Assembly (NCBI GenBank): GCA_037013495.1
Contig: CM072806.1
Span: 7,184,001-7,248,000, forward strand
Direction: 5' to 3'
From: Hippophae tibetana
Taxonomy: Eukaryota > Streptophyta > Magnoliopsida > Rosales > Elaeagnaceae
DNA length: 64,000 nucleotides
The position numbers were made by a program, and so were the translations under genes. Below the pieces are notes generated by a model. That model was not told where the DNA came from, did no database searches, and worked only from the letters and a program-made list of their open reading frames with translations. Of this stretch, positions 12,347 through 24,900 are shown in pieces (positions within the stretch are counted from its first letter, which is position 1; the number at the start of each line of letters is the position of its first letter).

Positions 12347-15300
12347 AAGACAAGTATTAATGTTGTGGTCCAAGAAAAGGAAGTGCAGGGTCTGATGTCT
12401 ATCTTTGTTTATTGAACCTTAGCTTTAAAAAACGTGTTATTTATTTGTTTTTGTTTGAAATCTGCAATATCTTTGTCTTTGTCTTTGTCTGTGAAATAAG
12501 TTCATGTAATATGATGTATCTTACAATGTCGGTTTTCTCCTTTCTTCTTATCATTATCTTTCGCCTTCTCAGCAATTTGTATTTGATGGTTGAGAAAAAA
12601 AGTTGCCAAAAGTGATGGGTCATGAATGTTTATGGATAACGTATAGATTCTTGATTAATTATACTGATGCATTTATGTGGGTATATATGGGATAGTCCTA
12701 TTTTAATTATTAAAGCACGTCGCATACGTGCTTATGTACTTGTCTCATATGTACTGTATGTTTTTGATTTTACAGCTTTAGGAATTATCTATTATTATGT
12801 GGCAAGCTTTGTAATTTGTAAATCTTGATCTTTGCTTCGGTTTTAAACCTGTAATTGTTTGTTTAAGATTAATACTAGCTAGCTCTCCAGCTGTGGGCTT
12901 TATGTGCATGTATGTTAGCGCACGTGCTATATATGAAAGATGCTACACTTTTAAGTTTACGAGAATCATTATTTCTTAACACAAGTTTAAGAAATTTATG
13001 TTTGGAGGTTTGTTTAAAAGCTTATAAATTATGTTTTAATTGAACTTTTCAGATCTCCAATATTCATGTGGGGTCCAAGATTTTAGCTTATAAATTATAA
13101 AATCTTATAACTCTAACAATTGAAAGATTTAGCATCTGAATGATCATCAAAACTCTGTCAAATTATGTCCACTTCAAGTGATATTTTAGATTATAAATAT
13201 AATTCTTAAATATGTATTTAAATGAGCTTAATTACTTAAAAAATATATTTTATATATAAATTAATTAAGATACAAAATTATACACCGATAAACCAATATT
13301 AAAAAGAAAAAAAAGAATTGATAATAATAAGATAAGTATATATGATATTTATACGACCAATCCTATTAGTTGAATATTTTGGATAGGTGGTGATTTATAT
13401 ATTTTTATTTTTTATTTTTTTTTTGGATAAATTCGTATGATCAAAGTTAAAATTTTAAAAAAATATAATTTTTGAATAAATAAAATAAAAATTATATATT
13501 TTATTAATAAAAAAAATTAAAAGAAAAAAGAAAAAAACCACCCTCTTTCTCCCCCTCTCTCTCCCTCTTTTCTCATAATTATTTAATTAATAGAAAATAA
13601 AAGATGAGGAGAGAAATAAAGAGTGATTGAGAGAGAAAAAGGGAGAGTAAGAGAAAGAAAGAGAAGAGGGGGAGAGAAAAGAAAAGGAGAGAGAAATAGG
13701 GAGAGGAAAGTGGATGGTGGTTTTTTTCTTTTTTTTTAATATTTTTTAATTAATAAAATATATAATTTTTATTTTACTTTCTAAAAAATCTTAATATTTA
13801 AAATTTTTAACTAATTAAATATATTTTTAAATTACAAAATAAAAATGTATAAATAACATATTTATAAGACCTAAAAGAACCCATTATCCTTTTTATTTTG
13901 TTAGATTTAATATATTAATCACCTTATTTTAAATTGATATATTTTAGTTAACTTATTATTATATTTGTAGATAATTTTATTATTTTACATCAATTTTGAT
14001 CATTTTATTAGCTTTATTTTCAATTTTTTAGTTTTTTTAGACATTTTTGTCTCGAAACATTTAGTAGTTACTAATAAGGTTTAATTCAATCATGTTTATG
14101 TTTTTTCTTTAAAAAAATAAAATGAACAAAAAATGATAAAATATCTAAAAATGTAACAATAAGATAATTAATAAATACAATTTTTTTTTAAAATAATTAA
14201 TATACTCAACTTATAAAATTAAAGCGACCATATGCTATCCTTTAACTTTTATCAACTTTTATGTGGTATATGAATTAACTTCAATATATAAAGTTCTTGT
14301 TTCATAATTGTTTTAGCGGTGGCCTTTAAATCTCACTTCTCATTATCTCTTTAAAACATCTTTAACTAAAATAATAACTTTTAATAGGACACTCCTATTC
14401 AAATCATTTTCTTGTTTCGTGCATATATACAAACAATAAGATCTTAGTTCAACTGACTTGTATACCAATTTTTTTGATAAATATACTCTCTTTTTTCTTC
14501 AGAAATGCCCACCTTATACCTGATTCTAGCTTTACAGATAGTCTTATATATGTACAATTAGGTTTATGGGTGTTCAAAAGTGAGTATTTTTTAAAAATAT
14601 TTAGGGCTTTTTTGATAGTAAGTTATGATTTCTTGAAACTAATTTTTTCTTTTTTAATTCTATTTTTAAAAAATAACAAAAACTACCATTGTAATGACTT
14701 ATGTTATTTATTTTCCAAAATATGAAAACAATATAACATGTAGAACTTATTTAGTAAAATTGTGTTTCATGATGATATTCTTCCTTATTCTGTTTGATGT
14801 ATTTTATTGGGTATATTTTGTACCTTCTTTGTGGTTTCTTAGTAACCATACTGTTTAACTTCAGATCTGTGGTGGAAAGTAAAGATTTGTAGGAAGTTGA
14901 TATTGAAGATGTACTAGCTAGTGTGAGATGTGTTTCATATGTGTTTGTTAACATCTTTCAATGAAAAATCATCCAAAAGATAAGAAAAAAAATAGCACTC
15001 GAAATTCAAGTTGTATTCTCATTTTAAATATTGTTAAAAAATTAAAAAGATATAATTTTATTTATGCATATATATATAATTTTATAATTATCATAAGGCG
15101 TTATTGGCCAATTAAGATACAAACATTTAAATTGAAATTTTCTCCAAATTGATTTTTTTTTTATCAAAGTCAAGCATCTTTAATATAGGGAATGGTGAAT
15201 AGTCTTGGAACAAATTGCAAAAATAGTTTTTTTTAATTAAAAACTCAATATTTTCACAAAACAAAGAAATAAATTTTATATAAACATGCCTTATTAGCTT

Positions 15301-16441
15301 AGCATTTTTAAAAGGTAATCAGCATCTGAACAAGTACAGGTCATCCTTTGGGCATTGGCTACATACTACTAGCTTTGTAGCTGATGGACTCTAGTGAGTA
15401 CTGATTATACCATTTCTGCGTTATCGTAACCGTTAAAAAATTAATATAATAAATTAAATTAAAAATATAATTAATAAGTTTTATATGAAATAAAGACACA
15501 TAATTTGAGTAAAATATTAATAATAATATCTCATATTAATTATAATTTTATGATATAGTTTATAAAGATTATAAAATTTAACCATAAAACTTTTTTATTA
15601 TTTTATTTAATTATAATAGTAACAAAATTATATTACTTATATCAATCAGTAATAGTCAGTATTCATTGATTTTTGAAAATTAAAAACAATACATTTGACA
15701 GTCGGCAAGTATAAATTGTTTTTATACTTGGAACAAAACAAAAGCTAACATTATCAAAATGACAATAAAGAGGGTGATAGCAATGTGTCAAAGCCAATGT
15801 TTTTTCTTTAAGAGTGTGTGTGTATATATATATATATATGAATTATTAGAAGCATGTATTTTTATTTTCTTTATTTATTTAATAATAAAGAATAGAAACT
15901 GAAATAATTTAGAATTAATTACATATCATCCGTTAAAATTTCACTTTTAACTTTCTTTATGTAATTTATATATGTTTTTTACATATTTAAATATATATAT
16001 GTGTGTTTATTTTTAAATAACATAAATATATATTTTTTTTATTTAAAAAATGTTAAAAATAAAATTATATAATAAATGAGTAATATAAAAATTCAAGAAA
16101 ATAATTTAATAACTATTTTCACTTTTTTTTTTACTTTGAAGTCGGATATGGACATTAATTAATAACAGCACACTACAATAATACCTATTGTTCACTTTTT
16201 TGTGTAAGTATTAGAAAAAACATGAAATAATTTATTATTGTTTTTTTTAATAGAACTAAATATGGGAAGTGCGATGCCTTGCACGCGTTCCATATCTACA
16301 TAATATTGAAACTTTGTAACAATCAGATATTAAGAAGTAACTTTGAAATTAAGTTGATTTTTGATAATAATAAAATGTTAAATTTTGTTAAACTTTGATT
16401 CAAGAGCATAATATAATAAAAAATATTTTTACATTAGTATA
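12347..16441. other. Gene-free AT-rich DNA downstream of GH3
   Basis: The first few hundred bases are the likely GH3 3' untranslated region. Beyond that there is no supported exon. The stretch contains the fold-back element at 13446-13811 (separate entry), a (TG/TA)n microsatellite near 15812-15838, and slightly less AT-rich patches near 14740-14960 and 15300-15430 that match nothing I recognise. Short open frames at 14474-14725 and 14961-15152 have AT-driven composition and no family resemblance. Confidence 0.65.
13446..13811. mobile_element. Fold-back / long-TIR MITE-like element
   Basis: The arms at about 13446-13542 and 13716-13811 are near-perfect inverted copies. The left arm contains AATTATATATTTTATTAAT and ends AAAAAAACCACC; the right arm begins GGTGGTTTTTTT and contains ATTAATAAAATATATAATT. 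Inside the arms a pyrimidine tract (13543-13576) faces a roughly 100-base purine tract (13600-13710), so the hairpin could continue further. There is no coding capacity. Arm length suggests a fold-back or Mutator-type MITE; the class is not certain. Confidence 0.6.
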
Positions 16442-16446
16442 TATTA

Positions 16447-16686
16447 CGTTGGAGTGTGTTGTGTTGTGTTGTATGCTACAACAGTGTTAGACACCAATGT
16501 TTAGTAGATCAATAAATGCCAAATAATAATATTAGTTGAGCCGTAAAATATGAGTGTGCAACACCTAAAGTTAGATTTTAGTTTTCGTTTTACTTAGTGT
16601 ATATAGACTAAGATTCTTGTACATAAACATAACAGAAATGATATGAAATATATATGATAATTATAAGAGGAACACAATATTTGTCA
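16447..16686 (+). repeat. 5' LTR of copia-1
   Basis: Starts CGTTGGAGTGTG, where the terminal T of the canonical TG has mutated to C, and ends TTTGTCA. It shares the blocks GACACCAAT, AATAATATTAGT, TTTTAGTTTTCGTTTT and GAAATATATATGATAATTAT with the 3' copy. Confidence 0.88.
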
Positions 16687-17040
16687 TGGTATCAAAGCAA
16701 GTTATTGTTGACTAATGTAATTACTTGTTACGCTGATTTCTGTTCTACTACCATTTTGATTTTTGATTTATAGTGTGGCTATTCTGGTTTACATTTTCCT
16801 TGACATTGGTCGATCTGAGGTGTTCGTTCTGGTTTATTCGTTGAAACCATACCAATTCTATTTTCTCGAAGAAACGTGAATCGAAGAGATGAATAGCGCC
16901 TAGCCATAGAAGCAGTTCTCGAAAAATTCATAGTGAATGTATTTTAGGCGAGAAGCCTCTTGACGTCACCGTGCACCTTGTTTGTGTGTATATTTGGCTG
17001 AAAAATATAAAAAAACGATCAGTTGTAATATTGAAAAAAA

Positions 17041-17280
17041 AGCACCATCAAACCTCAGAGAGGCAATCAAAGATGAAATAACCTGAGAAACCAAGCGGTT
17101 GAGGTTAGTGTAAGTTGGGTGCTCAATGTCTAGGGATCGATGTCATATATCATAAATGGCCTCATTATCAAGTAAAACAGCAACATCAGTGTGCTCAAGA
17201 AGGGAACGAGTAGAAAGAACACAGTTGTAAGGCTCAACCACAGAGGTTGAAACCTGAGGGGATGGGTAGATAGTGAAACC
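17041..17280 (-). pseudogene. Captured alpha-tubulin fragment, antisense inside the copia-1 leader
   Basis: Read on the minus strand, all 240 bases translate in one frame as 80 codons of alpha-tubulin, from the YPSPQVST segment through [20 protein letters not shown] and PTYTNLNRL to SLRFDGA. That corresponds to roughly residues 168-247 of a normal alpha-tubulin, about one sixth of the protein. There is no indel and one stop, TGA where the family has the Cys of DIC, followed by His for Arg (DI-stop-HRS for DICRRS), plus EHP for ERP. It lies between the primer-binding site and gag of copia-1. It cannot encode a working tubulin. Copia-2 of the same family shows no such insert in its leader. Family match rests on recognised, highly conserved tubulin sequence. 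Confidence 0.92.
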
Positions 17281-17549
17281 TCACCAATGCTGCGACCATC
17301 TAGTATCCAGAGTCACCATTTATGCTCAGTGTCAGTTCCGTTGTCGCGACCTCAACAAAACCCTTCAGGGAGTCATATTGATCTAGCTGCCGTCGTGGGC
17401 AGTAGTGGAGAAACTTGGAACGAAGTAGAAGAAGAGCGCCGCTCCACAAGAGGGCTGTGCGAATGAAAAAAAATTAGGGTTACAGTTCTGAGTTATATAT
17501 ATATATATATATATATTGGTTTGTGTAAAAAAATAGAAGTGATAGATTC

Positions 17550-20500
17550 ATGGCAAAATCTAGAGATTTAACCACCAACTCCATATTGAATGAGTTGACT
17601 ACTCCCATTAGTATCAAGTTTGAAGGATCCAACTATGCCTTATGGTCCTAGGTGGTGGAGATGTATATCTCTGACAAAGATAAACTGGGATATATTAATG
17701 GGGATTTTCCTCAACCTACTGAAACCGACCTCTCATTCAGGAGATGACATACTGAAAATGTCATTGTCAAAGGATGGTTGATCAATTCGATGGACCCCTC
17801 CTTGATTGTAAATGTTTTTCGATTCCCAACTGCGAAACAGGTTTGGGATTCTGTTACTACCACTTACTATGATGGGACAGACACGTCTCAAATATATGAT
17901 CTTCGCTGCCAAGTTACTCGTATGAAGCAGGAGACTAGAACCATTGAAAAATACTACAATGACCTTCTAAGGTTGTGGAAATAAATTGATTTCCGTCGTT
18001 CTAATCCAATGGAGTGTGCGAGTGACATACAAAAATACAACTTCATCATACAAGAAGAACGAGTGTATACCTTCCTAGATGGACTTGATGACAGACTAGA
18101 TAAAACTCGAAGTGATGTGCTTCAAATCAAACCATTCCCTAAGGATGGTGGAACAAGCCTATGGATTCATCTGTAGGGAAGAGGTCCGGTAGACTATGAT
18201 GATCACGGGTGCAAATACGACACCTGGAGTAGTTATGGATTTCAAAGGGATTAAGGGTCACCATAATCCGTTGCCACCAAAATCAGAAACTTTTTTGGGT
18301 AGTAAGAAATCCACGTGAAATCCACCGTCTATTGACATAAAATGTGGCCATTGCGGAAACTCCAAACACACCCGTGAAACTGCTTCAAACTACATGGGTA
18401 TCCAAGAATGGTGGAATGATCTTCAACCACGGACGAAACAGGAAACCATTGGGCGAGCTGTTGTGGCTACCAATAATGCATCACTATCCCTTATTCCTCA
18501 GGCCGAATCTTCCCAAGATCTAGGTATTTCAAGTAAAACATTTCACATCTCTACTCATAGTGATAATGAGGATTGGATTCTAGACTCTGGGAGCTACAGA
18601 TCATATGACATAGTGACTTTATCTCCTTTATTATCATCATCTAATACATTACTTGTACCATCTCTTTCAAATAGACTAATGTTTGTAAGTCATGTCACTT
18701 CAGATCTTAACTGTGTAGTATTGATTTATTCTACCTTTTGTCTTCTACAAGATATTCTTACCAAGGAGATCATTGGGCATGGTACTAAGAGATGAGGGTT
18801 ATATTATGTGGATGACCTCAGTTCAGGAAGAGCCAATCACATGCAACACACCGTTAGTAACAAGAAACGACAAATTTGGTTATGTCATCGTCGATTTGGG
18901 CATCCATCATTTGGGTATTTAAAGCACCTACTCCCTAGTTTATTTTCAAATATCACATACTCGAATTTCAAATGTGATGCTTATATCTTAGCAAAAATTC
19001 TTTGGGCATCTTTTCATATCAGTATGACCTTAGTACATTCTGATGTTTGGGGACATTCCCCGGTCACTACGTCATCAGGTCATCATTGGTTTGTAATTTT
19101 TGTTGATGATTGTACACGCATGACATGGCTTTGCCTTCTCAAACATAAAGATGAAGTATTTTCTATGTTTCACTTGTTTCACACCATGGTTCAGACACAA
19201 TTTTATGAAAAAATTAAGATTCTTAGGTCTGATAATGGAGGGGAGTATGTTAATCAACCATTTCGGAGATACTTGGACAACCATGGTATTCTCCATGAAA
19301 CCTCGTGTTCACAAACCCCACAACAGAATGGGACTACGGAAAGGAAAAATAGGCATATTTTAGAAACTGCTCGGGCCTTACTAATAGGTACATATATGCC
19401 TAGTAGATACTGGAGTAATGTTGTTAATACAACTGTGTATCTACTGAACCATATGCCCATAAAAACCTTACAATTTCAGACTCCATTAAAGGTGTTATCT
19501 GATCATGTTCCCTTGCCTACTATTTTGATGTTTTCGCCCCAAATTTTTGGATGTGTTGCTTTTGTCCACCTCCATAAAAATCAACAAACTAAGTTGGATC
19601 CATGTGTTGTCTGATGTGTATTCTTGGGGTATGACATACAAAAAAATGGATACCGATGCTATGATCTTATTACTAAAAGAACCTACATTACCATGGATGT
19701 CACTTTCCTAGAATCTGAATGGTTTTTCCCATCATCAGTATCCAATTATCCTTTTCAGGGGGAGAGTTATCATGAAGAACGGAATTGGCTTGATGTTGAA
19801 GTATTAGACATTAGTAACAATCCGACATACTTAGATAATGCCAACAATATAGATGAGCCAGTACCTAGACCCGAACTTGAACTTCTAAGAACTGAATCTG
19901 AACTAGTAACTGAATCTCCAAAAGATGCAGTGGTTGATGCACTCACCCACTCTCTACTACCCAATGATCCTTCTGTTGAGAATAATCCTGAGGTAAGCTA
20001 TCCTATCACACCTTTACGAACTAATGCTATAGATACACATGTTGGTTATGTTCTACCTTTCAGACATAATCGAGGAAAACCTCTGAATCGATACTCTCTA
20101 GATAGAGAAGAACGACAATCCAAGTATCTAATAGCCAATTATGTATCTACTCAAGGGTTATCAGAACCTATAAGGGCATTTGCACAAATACTCTCCTCAA
20201 GTCAAATTCTAAATAGCGTTGAAGAAGCCCTATCTGATCCAAACTGGGCTTAAGCTATAAAAGAAGAATTTGAGACATTGTAGAAGAATAGCACATGGGT
20301 CTTAAGCGAGCTACCTCAAGGGATGAAGATGGTAGGATGCAAGTGGATATTCTCCATTAAGTATAAAGCAGATGGGTCATTTGATCAATACAAGGCAAGG
20401 CTAGTAGCAAAAGGGTATACACAGAAACATGGTATAGACTATCAGGAAACCTTTTCACATGTGGCTAAACTAAAAACTGTTAGAGTTTTGTTATCTCTTG

Positions 20501-21743
20501 CAACAAATTTAGATTGGCCATTGCACCAAATTGACGTGAAGAATGCCTTCCTTCATGGTGACCTTGAAGAAGAGATTTACATGGATATCCCACCAGGATA
20601 CATTGTTACATCAGGAAAAGAAACTGCATGTAGGTTACAACGAGCATTGTATGGACTAAAACAATCACCTTGAGCATGGTTTGGCAGATTGATTTCAACA
20701 ATGAGGAAATATGGGTTTCAACAAAGCAACTCTGACCACACTCTTTTTCTAAAACATCAATTGGGAAAAATAACATCCTTTATAGTCTATGTAGACGCAT
20801 GATCATTAGAGGGGATGATAAAGAAAAAATCTCCAGGCTTTAAGAACAACTGTTAAATGAGTTTGAAATGAAGGACTTGGGAGGGCTCAAATACTTCTTA
20901 GGTATTGAGGTAACAAGATCAAAACAAGGTATATGTTTTTCCAAAAGGAAATATACTCTAGACCTATTGGTAGAGGCATGATTACTAGATTGTAAACTTG
21001 TAGATATTTCGATGGTCCAAAATCATAAACTTGGAGAATATGTGGACCAAGTACCAGTAGATAAACAGAGATATCAACGGTTAGTAGGTAAACTCATATA
21101 TTTATCTCATACTCGACCTGATATTGCTTATGATGTGAGTGTCGTGAGTCAGTTCATGCACTACCCAAGTGAAGACCATATGGATGCCGTCATGCGAATA
21201 CTTCGTTATTTAAAATCCTCCCCTGGGAAAGAACTTATGTTTTCAAAGAATGGTCAATTGTAAGTCGTTGGATATACAAATTCAGACTGGGCATGGAATA
21301 TCAAGGATAGGAAATCTACTGCTGGGTACTTTACTTTTATGGGAGATAATCTTGTTACATGGAGGAGCAAGAAGCAAAAGGTAGTTGCCTTATCTAGTAC
21401 TGAAGCCGAATTTCGAGGAATGGTCAAGGGAATATGTGAGCTCTTTTGGTTGAAAAAACTTCTAACTGAGATTGGTGTTGTTACTAACTCTGAAATAAAC
21501 TTATTTTGTGATAACAAAGAAGCCATTGCCATCTCCCACTATCCAGTTCAACACGATCGCACGAAGCACGTTGAAGTGGATCAGAACTTCATCAAACAAA
21601 ATCTTGAAGAAAAGATTATTCAGCTTTTATTTGTTAAATCAGAAGATCAATTGGCTGATATACTCACAAAATCTATGTCTGTAAAGAACTTCTATAACTT
21701 ACTTGAGAAGTTGGGCATAAGAGACATATATGTACTAACTTGA
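17550..21743 (+). pseudogene. copia-1 gag-pol relic
   Basis: A dead copia polyprotein reading gag to RNase H, split by many stops and shifts. The gag start (17550) and N-terminus are recognisable. The zinc-knuckle region (about 18345-18385) is frame-broken. The protease region near 18590 has lost about 120 bases relative to copia-2, removing the residues after DSG. The integrase core is readable at 18808-19614, with HSDVWGHSP and RSDNGGEYVNQ. Reverse transcriptase is readable at 20323-20673, but YVDD is destroyed near 20795 (YVDA then a stop). RNase H (21339-21743) is the best-preserved part. It ends at the stop just before the polypurine tract. It is non-autonomous at best. Confidence 0.92.
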
Positions 21744-21750
21744 GGGGGAG

Positions 21751-21985
21751 TGTTGGTGTGTGTTGTGGTGTATGATGTAATAGGGCAGACACCAATATTT
21801 AGTGGAGCAAGGAATAGCAGACAATAATATTAGTAAAGTCGTAAAATATGGGTGTGCAACAGCTAGAGTTAGGTTTTAGTTTTCGTTTTCCTTAGTATAC
21901 ATAGACTAAGACTCTTGTACAGAAAAAAGAAGAAAAATAATATGAAATATATATGATAATTATCATAGAAACACAATGTTTGTCA
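21751..21985 (+). repeat. 3' LTR of copia-1
   Basis: Begins TGTTGGTGTGTG immediately after the polypurine tract TGAGGGGGAG and ends TTTGTCA before the TATTA target duplication. It aligns along its whole length with 16447-16686, with substitutions and small indels throughout. Confidence 0.9.
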
Positions 21986-21990
21986 TATTA

Positions 21991-24900
21991 TAAGTAATGA
22001 AATAAAACAGAAGACATTTACGTAAATTTGGTACAAGATAAGAAAAAAATCACTCATTATAACCATGTTGTTTTTACTTAAAGAAGGAAAAATAAATTTT
22101 ATAAAAAAATCTATATATCTTAATTTTTTTAATTTTTTAATCATTTTGGTATAGAGATATTCAATAATAAATCATATTAATCAAGATTATAATATATTTA
22201 TTATATAATATTGCGTTTTTTTTATGGGTTACATTCTGGGTGGACCAATTTAATAAATAAGATGTTATCTATAGATAAATTTAATATGGGTATATGGGAA
22301 TGTATGATAGTAACGAAATGACAAAAAAGAAGAATTTGTTTAAATTTTTGGTACAACAGAATCCATCACCAATTACTAGTCAAATTATTCGTGCGGTTTG
22401 AAATTTTTTATTTATTATAAATGACAATATTAAGTAGTAATTAATTATAAATAAAAAATAAATTTTATTATTTTAATTAATAATTATTTATAATATTAAT
22501 TATAAATATATTATAATTTGTAACAAGTAACGTGTTAGCTTTTGTTGGATTTATTTTATGTAATTGGGAATTAACCATGGTGACAATTCATGACTTCATG
22601 TGAGTGCGAGTGGATCATTTTAGTAAAGGTGAGTGTCATACCTGGGAATTAACCATGGTGACAATTCATGACTTCATGTGAGGGCGAGTGGATCATTTTA
22701 ATAATTAAATAAATTATTTAACGTTATTTCCATTTTTATACATAAACAGGTTATATTCACCTCATGTTAGCTATTAGTGTCACAAATTTTCATCCTTAAT
22801 ATCGATGAGTAATTAATTATATGAAATGGAGAGAAAAACAACTCGTGGTAAAGAAAAACCATTAAATAAATAAATAAAAATTAACTTAAAATGATATCAA
22901 TAACCAAACACACATTATAGCTTACTCTTAAGGGTAATAGTGTAAGTGCAACGTACAAGAATAACAACAAAGTAGATCCATTTTACTTTTTATATTATAG
23001 ATGTTCTCGTGAATCGTTACTTTTTTGTATATCACTTTGACGGTTACCTATTAATTCAATAATTTTCAACAAATAAAAAATAATTTTATAATTTTTTATT
23101 GTAATTTTGAATTTTATTAAATAATTTCATACGAATGGTCACCTTTATTCTTGTTACGTTTTAAACATGTTTCAATGAAGTGAAATAAAAAAAATCATAA
23201 AATTAATAAATTAAAAGGACAAAATATAACTTATTCTATTTACTCATTTTAAAACTATTTTTAAAATTTAACAATATTTTATATCTTAATTATAATTAAC
23301 AATTTTATTCAATATAATTATGTGATTTTGATTATATTTATAATAATATTCTAACACATTATTCAAAATTTATTTTAAATTTGAAATTATTAATTTTTTT
23401 TTAAATCACATTAATAACTAAGTTTGAAAAGTATTATTTCCCCTCAACTTATATGTAGTAAACAAATTATTACATTTATCATATGGTAAATTTGTTGCAA
23501 CATATTAAAGGCTTTAATTATATATATAATTTTTATAATGTATTTGATTATGAAGTAAAGTTATATTTTACATAATAAAAATTATTTGGTTATATAAAAA
23601 TTTAGTACCAACAATGTATATGGATTTAACTCTAAGTTATATTAAATATTTTAGTTATTTTATTTGAAATTTTAATTTTAAAATTGTGTCTTGATTTTTT
23701 TTCTTTTTCTTTTTTAAATTAAAAATATTTTTTTTATTTTTAAAATATAAAAATAAATATCTATTTAAATAAATTTTATAATTAAATTATTTTGATAGAT
23801 AACAATATTAAATAAAAATTTATTTTATTTTAAATATAAATTATCTTATTAAAATATTTATGATAAATTTGATCCGACTATATTATATAAATTATCATCA
23901 AATATTATACATGATAAATATCTATTATTTAATTCAAATCTTTTACCTATATTCCTATTATGATTTTATAGGTTTTTTCATTCTTCTTTTTTTCTTTTAA
24001 TTGCTCTACTTACCTAAATCTCTTTCTCCTAGTAATTTATGATCTAACCACACATGTATATAAATATAATTTTATATTATATTTTGATACAAAATTCAAA
24101 ACTTATCTTTAAAATTAATTGAATTGGTACAGAAGAAATGTAATAAAGATAAAAAAATATTTTTATCAATTAAAAACATTAACATTGAATACAAAGTGGA
24201 AGCAACAAATTTTTTTTATATATATAATAACCCACCCTATATGTTATTCCTACAATATATTATTATTCAAAATAAATTTTAAAGTTTGATGCCCAAGATT
24301 AGCATTTTCTTGCTTTAACAAAGATTACTAAGATAACTATAAGATTGTAGATTTCATCATGAGTTCATGTTTAAGATTATGGTTCACTTAGTTGTGGTAA
24401 AAATTGATCTCTTATATTTGAGTATTATTGGGCTTCTTTTGTTTTTCCGGTCGATGAATTTGAACCAACAATGAAAGACCATAGAGAAATGATATTGGGC
24501 TGTTTTTGTGTGTCCTTGGGCTGATATGCTACAGTCATGTCAGGGCCGTATTCCAAGAGAGAATAAAAAATAATAATTCAAATAAATGGGGTAACTAAAA
24601 CGCTCAGGCATTTTCAGGTAAATAGGGAATTTATAGAAACGTTACCGTTTACTTGCTATTATTGATTTCAGAACCAAGGATTTTGGATCAAGTTAGTCCA
24701 AAATTTTTTCAAATGGTATTTTTAAGAGTAAAGTTAAATTTATCTTTTTTTAATTAAAATGAAAAAAAAATCTACCTCTCTTTATATTCTTTGTCACTTA
24801 TCTCTTTCACTTCATATAATATTATAAAACAATAACTAATAAATAATTCAATCAACTTATTTAAATTGATAAATTCAATATAATTTGTCATATTAAAATC

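Larger units (their letters stand above)
16442..21990 (+). mobile_element. Ty1/copia LTR retrotransposon, full-length but decayed (copia-1)
   Basis: The element runs from 16447 to 21985 and is bounded by a perfect 5-bp target duplication TATTA (16442-16446 and 21986-21990). It has LTRs of about 240 and 235 bp, a primer-binding site TGGTATCAAAGC (16687-16698, initiator tRNA-Met type) directly after the 5' LTR, and a polypurine tract GAGGGGGAG before the 3' LTR. The LTRs differ at many sites and several indels, so the insertion is old. Gag-pol order is gag, protease, integrase, reverse transcriptase, RNase H, as in copia. The same family occurs on the minus strand at 32.7-38.0 kb. Confidence 0.93.

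Noticed and set aside
17490-17516. (TA)n tract in the copia-1 leader considered as a regulatory site
   Set aside because: Simple microsatellite; similar tracts are common across the window.
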